A DNA stretch of 64,000 bases, from NCBI RefSeq assembly GCF_024054035.1, contig NZ_JAMXQU010000003.1:310001-374000 (forward strand), read 5' to 3'. The notes beneath the pieces are model-generated. The model was not told where the DNA came from, ran no database searches, and saw only the letters and a program-made list of their open reading frames with translations. This document shows positions 37,072-47,036 of the stretch, one piece after another (position 1 is the first letter of the stretch; each line of letters begins with the position of its first letter). This stretch comes from Asaia lannensis NBRC 102526 (GTDB lineage Bacteria; Pseudomonadota; Alphaproteobacteria; Acetobacterales; Acetobacteraceae). The position numbers and the translations under genes are program-made.

Positions 37072-37539
37072 GTGAGTGTGTTTCTTGGCACGCATCAGAA
37101 CCGTTTCGACGCCAAGGGCCGCGTGTCCATCCCCGCTTCCTTCCGCGCTGCCCTGCGTGCGCAGGCACAACCGGATGAAAGCCTCGTGATTTTGCGCCCT
37201 TCCCATCTCCATCCCTGCATCGAAGCCTGGCCCAGCGCCGCCTTTGCCACCTTGGCCGGACCGGTCGACTCCCTGGATATTTTCTCGGACGATCACGACG
37301 ACCTCGCTGCCAGCCTTTACGCTGATGCCTATCCGATCGACGCAGACAAGGAAGGCCGTATCATCCTTCCCGACGTGCTCAAGCGTCATGCCAATCTTGT
37401 CGATGAGATCTCGTTCATGGGTCTGGGTCGTGTTTTCCAGATCTGGGAGCCCGAGGCCGGTGCGAAACGCCGCGAAGACGCTCGCGCCCGCGCGCGGCGC
37501 ATGACCAGCCGTCCGGCGACCAGCGAGGCCGCATCATGA
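37072..37539 (+). CDS. mraZ: Transcriptional regulator MraZ
   Basis: 155 residues from GTG 37072, with AGGAGG 11 bases upstream. Two AbrB-like SpoVT domains: FLGTHQNRFDAKGRVSIPAS at the N-terminus and DADKEGRIILPDVL in the second half. MraZ forms ring oligomers and binds repeats before its own gene to regulate the division and cell wall cluster. A GTG at 37078 is possible but too far from the ribosome binding site. It overlaps rsmH by 4 bases. Confidence 0.96.
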   Translation: MSVFLGTHQNRFDAKGRVSIPASFRAALRAQAQPDESLVILRPSHLHPCIEAWPSAAFATLAGPVDSLDIFSDDHDDLAASLYADAYPIDADKEGRIILPDVLKRHANLVDEISFMGLGRVFQIWEPEAGAKRREDARARARRMTSRPATSEAAS

Positions 37540-38537
37540 ACGCCGTTCCTTCATTCACCCTGCTCACACGTCACGACCCAGGCCATGTGCCCGTGATGCT
37601 GCCTGAAGTGCTCGATGCGCTCGCCCCGCGCGACGGCGGTCGTTATGTCGATGGCACTTTCGGCGGCGGCGGCTATACGCGCGGCATATTCTCGCGCGCG
37701 GCCTGTACCGTCTGGGGCATCGACCGCGATCCGACGGCCATCGCCCGCGCATCCGAACTTGCCGCCAGTCTGGTCGAACATGCGCCGGGACGCAGGCTCG
37801 TCCCTGTCGCCGGAACATTCGGCGCCATGGCCGACCTCCTGGAAGACGAAGCGCCTTTCGACGGTATCGTGCTCGATATCGGCGTTTCCTCATACCAGAT
37901 CGATGAGGCCGAACGCGGCTTTTCCTTCCGTCACGACGGGCCGCTCGATATGCGCATGTCGCAATCGGGTCGTTCGGCTGCGGATCTGGTCAACGAGGCC
38001 GATGAGGCCGAGCTGGCCGATATCATCTATCACTACGGTGAGGACCGTATGTCGCGCCGCATCGCTGGAGCGATCGTGCGCGCCCGTCACGAGGAGCCCA
38101 TCCGCACGACGGCACGTCTTGCCGATATCGTGCGCAGCGTGGTCCGTCCCGACAAGTCCGGCATTCATCCTGCCACACGCACCTTCCAGGCGCTTCGCAT
38201 TGCCGTCAATGACGAGCTGGGCGAGCTTCAGCGCGCGCTCGACGAAGCGCCGTCCCTCCTCGCGGAAGGTGGGAAGCTCGTCGTAGTGACGTTCCATTCG
38301 CTTGAAGATCGTCTGGTGAAGCGTGCCTTTGCCCAGGCGGCAGGGCGTGTCAGCCGTCCCTCGCGCCATGAACCCATGGCAGAGCGTTTCGTCACGCCGG
38401 ACTATGTCCTGCCCCATACCCGCCCTGTTCTCGCCTCCGATGAAGAGATCAGCCGCAATCCCCGTTCGCGCAGTGCCAAGCTGCGCAGCCTGCTCCGTAC
38501 CGCACCATCAGCCTCTGTTAGGGGGTCTCATTCATGA
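37536..38537 (+). CDS. rsmH: 16S rRNA (cytosine-1402 N4) methyltransferase
   Basis: 333 residues. [13 protein letters not shown] and the SAM-binding [14 protein letters not shown] are family hallmarks, with the inserted helical domain in the middle and [17 protein letters not shown] near the C-terminus. It methylates C1402 of 16S rRNA in the decoding centre. ATGA overlaps join it to mraZ and to ftsL. Confidence 0.97.
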   Translation: MNAVPSFTLLTRHDPGHVPVMLPEVLDALAPRDGGRYVDGTFGGGGYTRGIFSRAACTVWGIDRDPTAIARASELAASLVEHAPGRRLVPVAGTFGAMADLLEDEAPFDGIVLDIGVSSYQIDEAERGFSFRHDGPLDMRMSQSGRSAADLVNEADEAELADIIYHYGEDRMSRRIAGAIVRARHEEPIRTTARLADIVRSVVRPDKSGIHPATRTFQALRIAVNDELGELQRALDEAPSLLAEGGKLVVVTFHSLEDRLVKRAFAQAAGRVSRPSRHEPMAERFVTPDYVLPHTRPVLASDEEISRNPRSRSAKLRSLLRTAPSASVRGSHS

Positions 38538-39553
38538 TCCGGCCATTTACGATACTCTGCGCCCTTCTTGCTGGTGGTTCGGGACTGTTTCTTTACACAA
38601 AGAAGCATGAAACCACGGTGCTGGATCAGAACATCACCACCATCGTGCAAAAAACCGAGCGCGTGCGTCAGCAGACTGCCATGCTGCGAACGCAGTGGGC
38701 ATTGCTCAACCAACCAGACAGGCTGAGCGCGCTCTCTACGCGGTTCCTCGGCCAGCTTCACCCCATGGCGCCCTCGCAATATGTGCGTCTGGCCAGCATG
38801 ATCGAGGCACTGCCCGCCCCCTCGACCAGACCGGCATTCCGTGATCCGCGCGAAAGCCTGAGCATTGCTGTATCGAAGGCGCCACCGGTACAGGCAAACA
38901 AGCCTGTCATCACCACCCCGCCTGCGGTGAAGCCGGTCGAGCCCAGAGTCGTTGCACAACCTGCACCCGGCACGCGTGATACGGCTGCTCTTGTGGCTAG
39001 TGCCGAGCCGCAGCGTCGTCGCTCTTCCCCGGCGGTTACGACACCTGCCGAGACCGCCATGGCGGCACCGCGTGCGGTTCTGGCCTCGGCCAGTGTGACG
39101 CCCCACCCGGTTCGGACATTGCAGAACCCGACGACGCATGCTGCCCGACCTGCAGCTTCCGTCTCGCGTTCCGTTTCCGGACCGACCATCGAGCTGGCCC
39201 AGCAGAATGCGCGCACGCATGTGGTGTCGGACGAGCTCGGCCAGTCCGCTCACCGCAATCACCGCTATGACTCAGTGGTTCACGCCACCACGCGTCCGGC
39301 CCCTGCGGCCGGCGCGCAGGAACCCGATCTTGCCGTGCGTCTGGCCAGTTTCCGTGGCAATCGCCCCCAGGCGACAGCGGCCACGTCGTGGCGCAGCACC
39401 CATGCCGCAGCCTCGGCCCACGCAGCGCGACAGAACACGGCGATTGCCATGCAGTCCCCCAAGCCGCATCATGTACAGAGCGATTCCGGCTCTTCTTCGG
39501 CTCTTGCCGGATATGGCGATGCCCTCCCGCCGCCGACGCCGATCGCCAACTGA
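38534..39553 (+). CDS. ftsL: Cell division protein FtsL with long C-terminal extension
   Basis: 339 residues, about three times the usual FtsL. The N-terminal 120 fit FtsL: membrane segment (about 4-22), then a coiled-coil stretch ([39 protein letters not shown]). FtsL bridges FtsQ/FtsB and the FtsW-FtsI synthase at the septum. The remaining 220 residues, rich in Ala, Pro, Thr, Arg and His, look disordered and have no family match I know. Position between rsmH and ftsI supports the call. It has a 4-base overlap with rsmH and a 35-base gap to ftsI. Confidence 0.88.
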   Translation: MIRPFTILCALLAGGSGLFLYTKKHETTVLDQNITTIVQKTERVRQQTAMLRTQWALLNQPDRLSALSTRFLGQLHPMAPSQYVRLASMIEALPAPSTRPAFRDPRESLSIAVSKAPPVQANKPVITTPPAVKPVEPRVVAQPAPGTRDTAALVASAEPQRRRSSPAVTTPAETAMAAPRAVLASASVTPHPVRTLQNPTTHAARPAASVSRSVSGPTIELAQQNARTHVVSDELGQSAHRNHRYDSVVHATTRPAPAAGAQEPDLAVRLASFRGNRPQATAATSWRSTHAAASAHAARQNTAIAMQSPKPHHVQSDSGSSSALAGYGDALPPPTPIAN

Positions 39554-39588
39554 GCGGAATTATTGAGCGGATATGAAAGCGCCTGAGC

Positions 39589-41673
39589 ATGGCTGGCAGG
39601 ACACCCCCTCCCTCTAACAGGTCGGGTCAACCAAAAGGCGCTCCGTCACGCGCCGACGGTAAAAGCACAAAAAGGATCCGGGCTTCGCTCGATCAGATGC
39701 ACACGCGTCTGATCGGTGTCGGGCTCGGCTTTCTCGTTCTGTTCGGACTGGTTGCCGGCAAACTGAGTCTTGCGACCGTCTTCATGCCGATGGCGCCCGA
39801 AAAGCGTCAGATAGCCTCGCAGGTCCCGGAGATCCCCAAGAGCGACCCCAAGGGGCAGATCGCCGGCGACTTCTCGCTACCCGATGTGCACCGCGCGAGC
39901 ATTGTCGACCGTAACGGGCAGACGCTGGCCCTGTCGCTCCCTGTCGCACAGGTCTATGCCAATCCCATGGAGCTGATCGACGCGGCTGATGCGGCGAAAA
40001 AGCTCAAGAGCGTCCTGCCGCAGCTCGATGAAGCCGAAACGACGCGGCGTCTCTCCCTGAAAAAGCAGTTCGTCTATATTGCGCGCGATATTTCGCCCGT
40101 GCAGGAAATCGCGATCAATAACCTCGGTATCCCGGGTATCTATTTCGAAGCCAGCGAACGCCGCCACTATCCGCTGGGCCGTACTGCTGCACAAATACTC
40201 GGTGGCGTGGATATCGACGATCACGGTGTGGCCGGTATCGAACGCTATTTCAACGAGCGCCTGAACAAGGATCGCACGCCGCTGCGTCTGTCGCTCGACG
40301 TGCGTATCCAGGCGGTGGCACGCGAAGTCACGCAGGCGGCGATGGATGAATTCCAGGCCATCGGTGCTGCGGCCATCGTGATGGACGTCAATACGGGCGA
40401 GATCATTTCCATGGTCAGCCTGCCCGATTACGATGCCAATGATTTCGGTCGCGCGCCTGCCGATGCGCGTTTCAATCGCGCCGTGACCGGCATGTATGAG
40501 CCAGGCTCGACATTCAAGCTTCAGACGGCAGCCATGGCTATCGAATATGGCGTCGCCCATATCTGGGACCGGTTCTCGACCATTCCCATCCATATCGGTC
40601 GCTTCACCATTTCCGATATCAAGACCGATCATTTCTCGCCGTGGCTTGCCCTGCCCGACGTGCTGGCCAAATCCTCCAACCCTGCGGCGGCGCATATCGC
40701 GCTCGATGTCGGCGCCAAGAGGCAGCAGGACTGGTTGCGCACGATGGGGTTCTTCAACCGTGTGCCGATCGAACTACCCGAAGCCGGTCGCCCTATCGTG
40801 CCTTCGATAAAGAACTGGGGCATTTCCACCGTCATGACCGTGGGCTTCGGTCATGGTGTGGCAGAACCGCCGCTCTCGATCGTGCGCGGAACGGCCGCGA
40901 CGGTAAATGGCGGTATCCTGATCAAGCCAACCCTGCTCGCACGCGAGCAGGACGATGCCGCGAAACCCGGTAGCGAGACGCTGCCAGGCACACAGGCCCC
41001 GTCGTCGTCACCGGCAGGTGCTCCGGTCGTTCCGGCAGCTTTCAAGCCCGACACGGATGCCGCAGGCGACGCGCCTGCTCCTCCACCCGCGCCTGAGGGG
41101 CAGCGCGTCGTTTCCGAGGAAAACTCGGCCCTGATACGCAAGATGCTGCGACTGGACGTGACGCAGGGCACGGCACGCAGCGCCGAAGTGCCCGGCTATT
41201 TCGTGGGCGGCAAGACCGGCACGGCCGAAAAGGTCGGCCCGAACGGGCGCTATCTCAAACACGTCAATATTTCGGCCTTTACGTCGATCTTCCCGATGAA
41301 TGCGCCGCGTTATGCGGTTTACGTCATGCTCGACTCCCCTCATCCCACGCCCAAGACCCATGGCTTCGTGACGTCCGGCTGGAATGCGGCGCCCACAACG
41401 GGCAAGCTGATCGCCCGTATCGGCCCCATGCTCGGCCTGTTTCCCGACACCAAGAATGCGGCGCGCATCGATGCCGCGATGGCCATACCGCTCGAGCCCG
41501 GCATTCCCCCCGGCAAACGCGCGCTCGGCCCGGGCAACGATCCGGGCGACCCGCGCATTGCCGCGCAGAAGGAAGAAGCCGAGAAAAAAGCGGCCAAGGC
41601 TGCCGAAAAGGCTGCGAAGCTTGCGGCCAAGGCCTCTGCGCGTGCCGCGCACCATTCACCCGAACGAGGCTGA
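39589..41673 (+). CDS. ftsI: Division-specific peptidoglycan transpeptidase (PBP3)
   Basis: 694 residues. A membrane segment (about 40-62) follows a basic N-terminus. The pedestal domain runs to about 240 and the transpeptidase domain has S307-TFK, S362-S363-N and K542-TG. It cross-links septal peptidoglycan with FtsW. Two oddities: an insert of about 54 residues rich in Pro, Ala, Gly and Ser (about 450-503) inside the transpeptidase domain, and a C-terminal Lys/Ala-rich tail (about 660-694) likely helical. Most FtsI are 550-620 residues, so the extra length is explained by these two parts. Confidence 0.95.
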   Translation: MAGRTPPPSNRSGQPKGAPSRADGKSTKRIRASLDQMHTRLIGVGLGFLVLFGLVAGKLSLATVFMPMAPEKRQIASQVPEIPKSDPKGQIAGDFSLPDVHRASIVDRNGQTLALSLPVAQVYANPMELIDAADAAKKLKSVLPQLDEAETTRRLSLKKQFVYIARDISPVQEIAINNLGIPGIYFEASERRHYPLGRTAAQILGGVDIDDHGVAGIERYFNERLNKDRTPLRLSLDVRIQAVAREVTQAAMDEFQAIGAAAIVMDVNTGEIISMVSLPDYDANDFGRAPADARFNRAVTGMYEPGSTFKLQTAAMAIEYGVAHIWDRFSTIPIHIGRFTISDIKTDHFSPWLALPDVLAKSSNPAAAHIALDVGAKRQQDWLRTMGFFNRVPIELPEAGRPIVPSIKNWGISTVMTVGFGHGVAEPPLSIVRGTAATVNGGILIKPTLLAREQDDAAKPGSETLPGTQAPSSSPAGAPVVPAAFKPDTDAAGDAPAPPPAPEGQRVVSEENSALIRKMLRLDVTQGTARSAEVPGYFVGGKTGTAEKVGPNGRYLKHVNISAFTSIFPMNAPRYAVYVMLDSPHPTPKTHGFVTSGWNAAPTTGKLIARIGPMLGLFPDTKNAARIDAAMAIPLEPGIPPGKRALGPGNDPGDPRIAAQKEEAEKKAAKAAEKAAKLAAKASARAAHHSPERG

Positions 41674-41676
41674 ACC

Positions 41677-43146
41677 ATGCGCCTTTCCGACCTTCTGAAG
41701 CGGGCCGGCCTCCCGGTTCCGCCTCTCTCCGCTGATCCGCAGATCGATGGAATTACCGCCGATAGTCGTCAGGTCGTGCCCGGCACGCTCTTCGCAGCTC
41801 TGCCGGGTGTCGCTCTGGACGGCACAAAATTCATTCCTCAGGCCTTGAGTCAGGGCGCTTCAGCCCTGCTCGTCGCGGAAAATGCAGGCGCGATCGAGAG
41901 CGGTGCAGTCCCATGCATTCGCTCATCGGCGCCACGCCATACGCTGGCTGTTCTGGCCCGTCATCTTGCCGGGCCGCAGCCCGCGCATATTGCGGCCATT
42001 ACAGGCACCAATGGAAAAAGCAGCACAGCAGATTTCCTGCGTCAGCTCTGGTCGCTCTCGGGCAATCCCTCCGCGAGCATCGGCACGCTGGGGTTGATCA
42101 GCGATATTCCGGTCGAGGCCCCGCCCCCGCTGACCACGCCGGACGCGGTTTCTCTCGTGCAAAGCCTTGCGCGCCTCAAGGCCGCAGGAATCGATCATGT
42201 CGCCCTCGAAGCCTCGTCTCACGGGCTCGATCAGCATCGGCTCGATGGCGTGACATTCTGTGCGGGCGGCTTCAGCAATCTGACGCGCGATCATCTCGAC
42301 TATCACGGCACGATGGAGGCCTATCGCACGGCCAAGCTCCGTCTTTTCACCGATCTCCTCCCCCCGGGGGCTATCGCCGCCTATAACGCCGACATGGATC
42401 GGGACACCGTCTCGGCGCTCATGGATATCGGCAGGTCACGCCAGCTGCGCCTGCGCAGCGTCGGCGAACGGGGCGAGACCCTGCGGCTGTTGCGTGCAAC
42501 ACCGCTGCCTCACGGTCAGATCGTCTCTCTGTCGTTGTTCGGCGAAACCCAGCCTGAATTCACCCTGGGACTGACAGGGCGTTTTCAGATCGATAACGTC
42601 CTGCTGGCCGCTGCCATGGCCTGGGATCAGGACGACGCGGCACGGCATGTCCTGAACCATCTTCCTCATCTTCAGGGCGTACGCGGGCGCGCCGAGCTGG
42701 CCGTGACACTCGATAACGGCGCAGGCATCTATGTCGATTACGCCCATACGCCGGATGCGCTCGAACATCTGCTGCACAGCCTGCGCCCTCATGCGCAGAA
42801 CCGCCTGATCGTCGTTTTCGGCGCAGGCGGAGACCGCGACCGAGGCAAGCGCCCCCTTATGGGAGCGGTCGCTGCGCAGCTTGCCGATCTGGCTATCGTG
42901 ACAGATGACAACCCGCGCAGCGAAGACCCGTCAACCATACGGGCTGCCATATGCGAGGCCTGCCCCGATGCGCTGGAAATCGGCGACAGGCGCGCCGCCA
43001 TTGCCACCGCCCTTTCCGAGGCCAAGCCGGGTGACGTCGTGGTTGTGGCTGGCAAGGGCCATGAGAGTGGTCAGACCATTGCCGGTGTCACGACACCTTT
43101 CGACGACCGAGAGGTCATACGCGAACTTGCAGGAGTGCCCTCGTGA
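41677..43146 (+). CDS. murE: UDP-MurNAc-L-Ala-D-Glu:meso-diaminopimelate ligase
   Basis: 489 residues. ATP site GTNGKSSTADFLRQL (about 110), the Mur-ligase centre DHLDYHGTMEAYR, and the C-terminal DNPRSEDP that selects diaminopimelate over lysine. It adds the third amino acid of the wall peptide. It starts 3 bases after the ftsI stop and overlaps murF by 4 bases. Confidence 0.97.
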   Translation: MRLSDLLKRAGLPVPPLSADPQIDGITADSRQVVPGTLFAALPGVALDGTKFIPQALSQGASALLVAENAGAIESGAVPCIRSSAPRHTLAVLARHLAGPQPAHIAAITGTNGKSSTADFLRQLWSLSGNPSASIGTLGLISDIPVEAPPPLTTPDAVSLVQSLARLKAAGIDHVALEASSHGLDQHRLDGVTFCAGGFSNLTRDHLDYHGTMEAYRTAKLRLFTDLLPPGAIAAYNADMDRDTVSALMDIGRSRQLRLRSVGERGETLRLLRATPLPHGQIVSLSLFGETQPEFTLGLTGRFQIDNVLLAAAMAWDQDDAARHVLNHLPHLQGVRGRAELAVTLDNGAGIYVDYAHTPDALEHLLHSLRPHAQNRLIVVFGAGGDRDRGKRPLMGAVAAQLADLAIVTDDNPRSEDPSTIRAAICEACPDALEIGDRRAAIATALSEAKPGDVVVVAGKGHESGQTIAGVTTPFDDREVIRELAGVPS

Positions 43147-44552
43147 CAGGACGCGATAACCAGACACCGCTCTGGACCAGTGAGGCACTGCGTGCGGCGA
43201 CAGGGGGCACCCTTGAGGCCGACGTTGCAGTCACCGGTATCTCGATCGATACACGCAGTCTGGAGAAAGGCGATCTGTTCATCGCGCTCGTCGGGGAGAC
43301 AAGCGACGGTCATGCCCATATTGCCACTGCGTTCGACAAGGGCGCAGCCTGTGTGATGGTTCACGACACCCCCGGCGATAGCGGTCCCGCTCCTCATCCC
43401 CCCCATCGTCATGACCCCCGCCTTTTGCATGTGCGCGATACGATGGAAGGGCTACGCGCACTGGGCCTTGGCGCGCGTGCGCGCTTTACCGGAAAAATGC
43501 TTGCGGTCACGGGCTCGGTTGGCAAAACCACCACCAAGAACATGCTGCAATGCGCCCTCTCGGCGCTGGGGCCCACCCATGCCGCCGTGGCATCGTATAA
43601 TAATCACTGGGGCGTGCCTCTCACCTTGGCGCGAATGCCATGTGGCGCGGCTTTCTGCGTTGCCGAGATCGGCATGAACCATCGCGGCGAAATCGCCCCT
43701 CTTGCCGCCATGGTAAGGCCCGATGTGGCGCTCATCACGACGATAGGCAGTTCTCATCTGGGCTATATGGGCAGTGTCGAAGCGATTGCCGAAGAAAAAT
43801 CCGATCTGATTGCGGCTCTGCCTTCCTCGGGCATCGCAATCGTGCCTGACAACACCGGCATGGATCGCATTCTCGATGCGGCTGCAGCCAGATCGGGCTG
43901 CAAGCTCATGCGCGTGGGCCAGTCCGATCACGCTACCTTCCGGCTCGGCACGATCGAGACGGGCCCCGATGGCTCGTCCTTCACGATCGACGATATCGCC
44001 GTCAGACTCAGTGCACCGGGCGGCCATCTCGTCCATAATGCGGCACTCGCTCTGGCCGCTCTGCGTGCCATGGGTCTGCCGCTCGACAAACCCGTCGAGG
44101 CGCTGGCGCAATGGCGCCCCGGTGCAGGTCGCGGGCAGATCCAGCCTATACTGAACGGTCAGGCTGCCCTTCTGGACGAGAGCTATAATGCCTCGGTACT
44201 GTCGATCCGGGCCGCGCTGGCAACGCTTTCCCTGGTTCCCGGCACGAGGCATATCGCCGTGCTCGGCGATATCCGCGAGCTGGGCGAATTTGCCGAAAGC
44301 GAGCATCTCTCGCTAGTGCCCGATGTAACAGCCCATGCCGATCTGGTTTTTTGCTGCTGTGCGCATATGCGCCATGTTTTTGACGCGCTTGCCGAAGAAA
44401 AGCGTGGCGTCTGGCAGCCAGACGCGGCATCTCTCGCCCCCTTCGTCCAATCCATTCTGAAAGCCGGTGACGTGGTTCTCGTAAAAGGCAGTCTTGGCAG
44501 TCGCATGCGCGATATTGTCGCCCCTCTTCTTGCCGGGGGCGTGCAGGCCTGA
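43143..44552 (+). CDS. murF: UDP-MurNAc-tripeptide:D-Ala-D-Ala ligase
   Basis: 469 residues. ATP site TGSVGKTTTKNML (about 120), NNHWGVPLTLARM and EIGMNHRGEI typical of MurF, and the C-terminal KGSLGSRM. It adds the D-Ala-D-Ala dipeptide to finish the cytoplasmic precursor. It overlaps murE by 4 bases and shares one base with mraY. Confidence 0.97.
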   Translation: MTGRDNQTPLWTSEALRAATGGTLEADVAVTGISIDTRSLEKGDLFIALVGETSDGHAHIATAFDKGAACVMVHDTPGDSGPAPHPPHRHDPRLLHVRDTMEGLRALGLGARARFTGKMLAVTGSVGKTTTKNMLQCALSALGPTHAAVASYNNHWGVPLTLARMPCGAAFCVAEIGMNHRGEIAPLAAMVRPDVALITTIGSSHLGYMGSVEAIAEEKSDLIAALPSSGIAIVPDNTGMDRILDAAAARSGCKLMRVGQSDHATFRLGTIETGPDGSSFTIDDIAVRLSAPGGHLVHNAALALAALRAMGLPLDKPVEALAQWRPGAGRGQIQPILNGQAALLDESYNASVLSIRAALATLSLVPGTRHIAVLGDIRELGEFAESEHLSLVPDVTAHADLVFCCCAHMRHVFDALAEEKRGVWQPDAASLAPFVQSILKAGDVVLVKGSLGSRMRDIVAPLLAGGVQA

Positions 44553-45643
44553 TGCTGTATAATCTCATCGCCATTCATGACACGACCCATGGCGGATTTT
44601 TCAATCTCTTCCATTATCTGACGTTCCGCTCCGGCGGTGCCTGTCTGACCGCTTTCGTCATCTCGCTGGCGTTCGGGCGTCCCTTCATCGCGCAGCTCAA
44701 GCGCATCCAGCGTGAAGGGCAACCCATACGCACGCTCGGCCCCGAGCGGCATATTCTCGAAAAGGCCGGTACACCCACAATGGGCGGCATGCTCATTCTG
44801 ATCGCGCTTTTCGTCTCGACCCTGCTCTGGGCCGATCTGACCAACGGCTTCGTCTGGGCCGTGATGTTCGTCACCGCGGCATTCGGCGCTGTGGGCTTTG
44901 CCGATGACTATCTCAAGCTCTCCAGACGCAATACGGCAGGCGTTTCCAAGCGGACACGTCTGGGCTGCGAATTCGCTGCCTCGCTGATTGCCGGGTACTG
45001 GATGCAAAGCCTGATGCCGCCGGAGCTGCGGAACATGGTGGCGTTTCCTTTCGTCAAGGACTACCTCCTGCCGCTCGGTTTCGCCTTTCCGCTTTTTGCC
45101 ATGGTCACCATTACGGGCTTCGGGAATGCCGTGAATTTCACCGACGGTCTGGATGGGCTTGCCATCGTGCCCGTGGTCATTGCCTCGCTCGTCTTTGCCC
45201 TGATCGCCTATCTGGTCGGCAACCGTGTATTTGCGGATTACCTCCAGCTTCATCTGGTGCCTGGAACAGGAGAGCTGGCCGTTTTCTGCGCGGCGCTCAT
45301 CGGCGCGGGGCTGGGCTTCCTCTGGTTCAATGCAACGCCTGCCGATGTGTTCATGGGCGATACGGGATCGCTCTCGCTCGGCGGCGCACTCGGTGCGGTT
45401 GCTGTTGCGGTCAAGCATGAACTGGTGCTGTGCATTGTGGGCGGTCTGTTCGTGGTCGAAACGCTTTCGGTGGTCATTCAGGTCTTCTGGTACAAGCGCA
45501 CCAAGCGGCGCGTTTTCCTGATGGCCCCGCTGCATCACCATTTCGAAAAAAAGGGATGGCAGGAGCCCAAAATCGTCATCCGCTTCTGGATCGTTTCTAT
45601 CCTCCTCGGCCTTGCCGGTCTCGCGACGCTGAAGCTGCGCTGA
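44552..45643 (+). CDS. mraY: Phospho-MurNAc-pentapeptide transferase
   Basis: 363 residues with ten membrane segments. Catalytic and metal-binding motifs [17 protein letters not shown] and [10 protein letters not shown], plus [12 protein letters not shown], are all present. It moves the wall precursor to undecaprenyl phosphate, giving lipid I. TGATG start-stop overlap with murF. Confidence 0.98.
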   Translation: MLYNLIAIHDTTHGGFFNLFHYLTFRSGGACLTAFVISLAFGRPFIAQLKRIQREGQPIRTLGPERHILEKAGTPTMGGMLILIALFVSTLLWADLTNGFVWAVMFVTAAFGAVGFADDYLKLSRRNTAGVSKRTRLGCEFAASLIAGYWMQSLMPPELRNMVAFPFVKDYLLPLGFAFPLFAMVTITGFGNAVNFTDGLDGLAIVPVVIASLVFALIAYLVGNRVFADYLQLHLVPGTGELAVFCAALIGAGLGFLWFNATPADVFMGDTGSLSLGGALGAVAVAVKHELVLCIVGGLFVVETLSVVIQVFWYKRTKRRVFLMAPLHHHFEKKGWQEPKIVIRFWIVSILLGLAGLATLKLR

Positions 45644-45644
45644 C

Positions 45645-47009
45645 ATGACGAACGGCGCCTTTCCGAGCGATCTTTTTTCCGGATCGCGCTTTGCTGTCGT
45701 CGGTCTGGGCCGCAACGGCCGTGCCGTGGTGACGGCGCTGCTCTCGATGGGGGCAGAGGTGCAGGCGTGGGACGACAATGCCCCGCCGGGCCCGGACGAC
45801 TTTGCCGGCTGTGCTGGCACAAGCCGGTTTGTGGCCGCGCCGCTGGAAGATCTGACAGGTTTCGAGGCGCTGATTCTCTCTCCCGGCATTCCCCACCACC
45901 TCCCCACGCCCCACCCTGTTGCGGTGCATGCGCGTGCAGCCGGTGTACCGATCCTTTCCGATGCGGAAATCCTTTATCGCGCTGTACGCAAAGCTGGCTC
46001 ACACGCCCGTTTTGCGTCGATTACCGGCACGAACGGCAAATCCACTACCACCGCCCTGCTCGCTCACATGATCGAAGGGGCAGGCCTGCCGGTTGCGGCG
46101 GGCGGCAATCTGGGCACAGCCTCGCTTGCCCTGCCGCTCCTGCCCGATGAAGGCGTGTATGTAATCGAGATGTCGTCCTACATGCTGGAACGTCTGGACC
46201 GGTATCACGCCTCGACCGCCTGTCTGCTCAACCTGACGCCCGATCACCTCGACCGTCACGGCGATATGGCAGGCTATGCGTCAGCCAAGCGTCATGTGTT
46301 CGACAACATGACTCCGCAAGATCTGGCCGTTATCGGTGTCGATGATGCCTATTGCCGCAAGGAAGCGCATGAGCTGATCGGGCGCGGCCTGCGCGTTGCG
46401 GAAATTTCCGTACAGGATGCGAGCGCTGTGACAGGTGTGGCTGCGGGTAACAATGCTACAACCCTGCCGGGCGCGCATAATCTGCAGAACATGCTGGTCG
46501 CCCAGGCCATGGCCCGTCATCTGGGACTGGATGACGATGCCATTGCACGAGGGATCAGGACCTATCCGGGCTTGCCTCACCGTCAGGCTCTGGCGGGTGT
46601 GATCGACGACATACGCTTCATCAACGACAGCAAGGCCACGAATGCCGAAGCCGCGGAAAAAGCGCTTCTGTGTTATGACAGGGTGATCTGGATTGCTGGC
46701 GGCATGGCCAAATCCGGCGGGATCGAAGCGCTTGCGCCCCTTTTCGGACGCATCGCCAAAGCATTTCTGATCGGACGCGATGCGCCGCTTCTGGAACAGA
46801 CCCTGCTGGCCCACGGTGTGGCCACACAGAACAGCGTCACGCTCGAAGCCGCGACGCAGGCGGCGCTTGAGGCAGCACGGGCAATGGATGTGAAAACCGT
46901 TCTGCTTTCCCCTGCCTGTGCAAGTTTCGACCAGTTTGCAAGTTTTGAGGCGCGAGGTGCGTCTTTTGTCGATATCCTGACTCGTCTCAGCGATTCAGAA
47001 ACGCCCTGA
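45645..47009 (+). CDS. murD: UDP-MurNAc-L-Ala:D-glutamate ligase
   Basis: 454 residues. N-terminal Rossmann segment [15 protein letters not shown] site [12 protein letters not shown] (about 129), Mur-ligase motifs [13 protein letters not shown] and [12 protein letters not shown]. It adds D-Glu, the second residue of the wall peptide. One base after mraY; ftsW follows after 27 bases. Confidence 0.97.
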   Translation: MTNGAFPSDLFSGSRFAVVGLGRNGRAVVTALLSMGAEVQAWDDNAPPGPDDFAGCAGTSRFVAAPLEDLTGFEALILSPGIPHHLPTPHPVAVHARAAGVPILSDAEILYRAVRKAGSHARFASITGTNGKSTTTALLAHMIEGAGLPVAAGGNLGTASLALPLLPDEGVYVIEMSSYMLERLDRYHASTACLLNLTPDHLDRHGDMAGYASAKRHVFDNMTPQDLAVIGVDDAYCRKEAHELIGRGLRVAEISVQDASAVTGVAAGNNATTLPGAHNLQNMLVAQAMARHLGLDDDAIARGIRTYPGLPHRQALAGVIDDIRFINDSKATNAEAAEKALLCYDRVIWIAGGMAKSGGIEALAPLFGRIAKAFLIGRDAPLLEQTLLAHGVATQNSVTLEAATQAALEAARAMDVKTVLLSPACASFDQFASFEARGASFVDILTRLSDSETP

Positions 47010-47036
47010 TCCGTAGGGCCGAGGGGTTAGGGAAAC

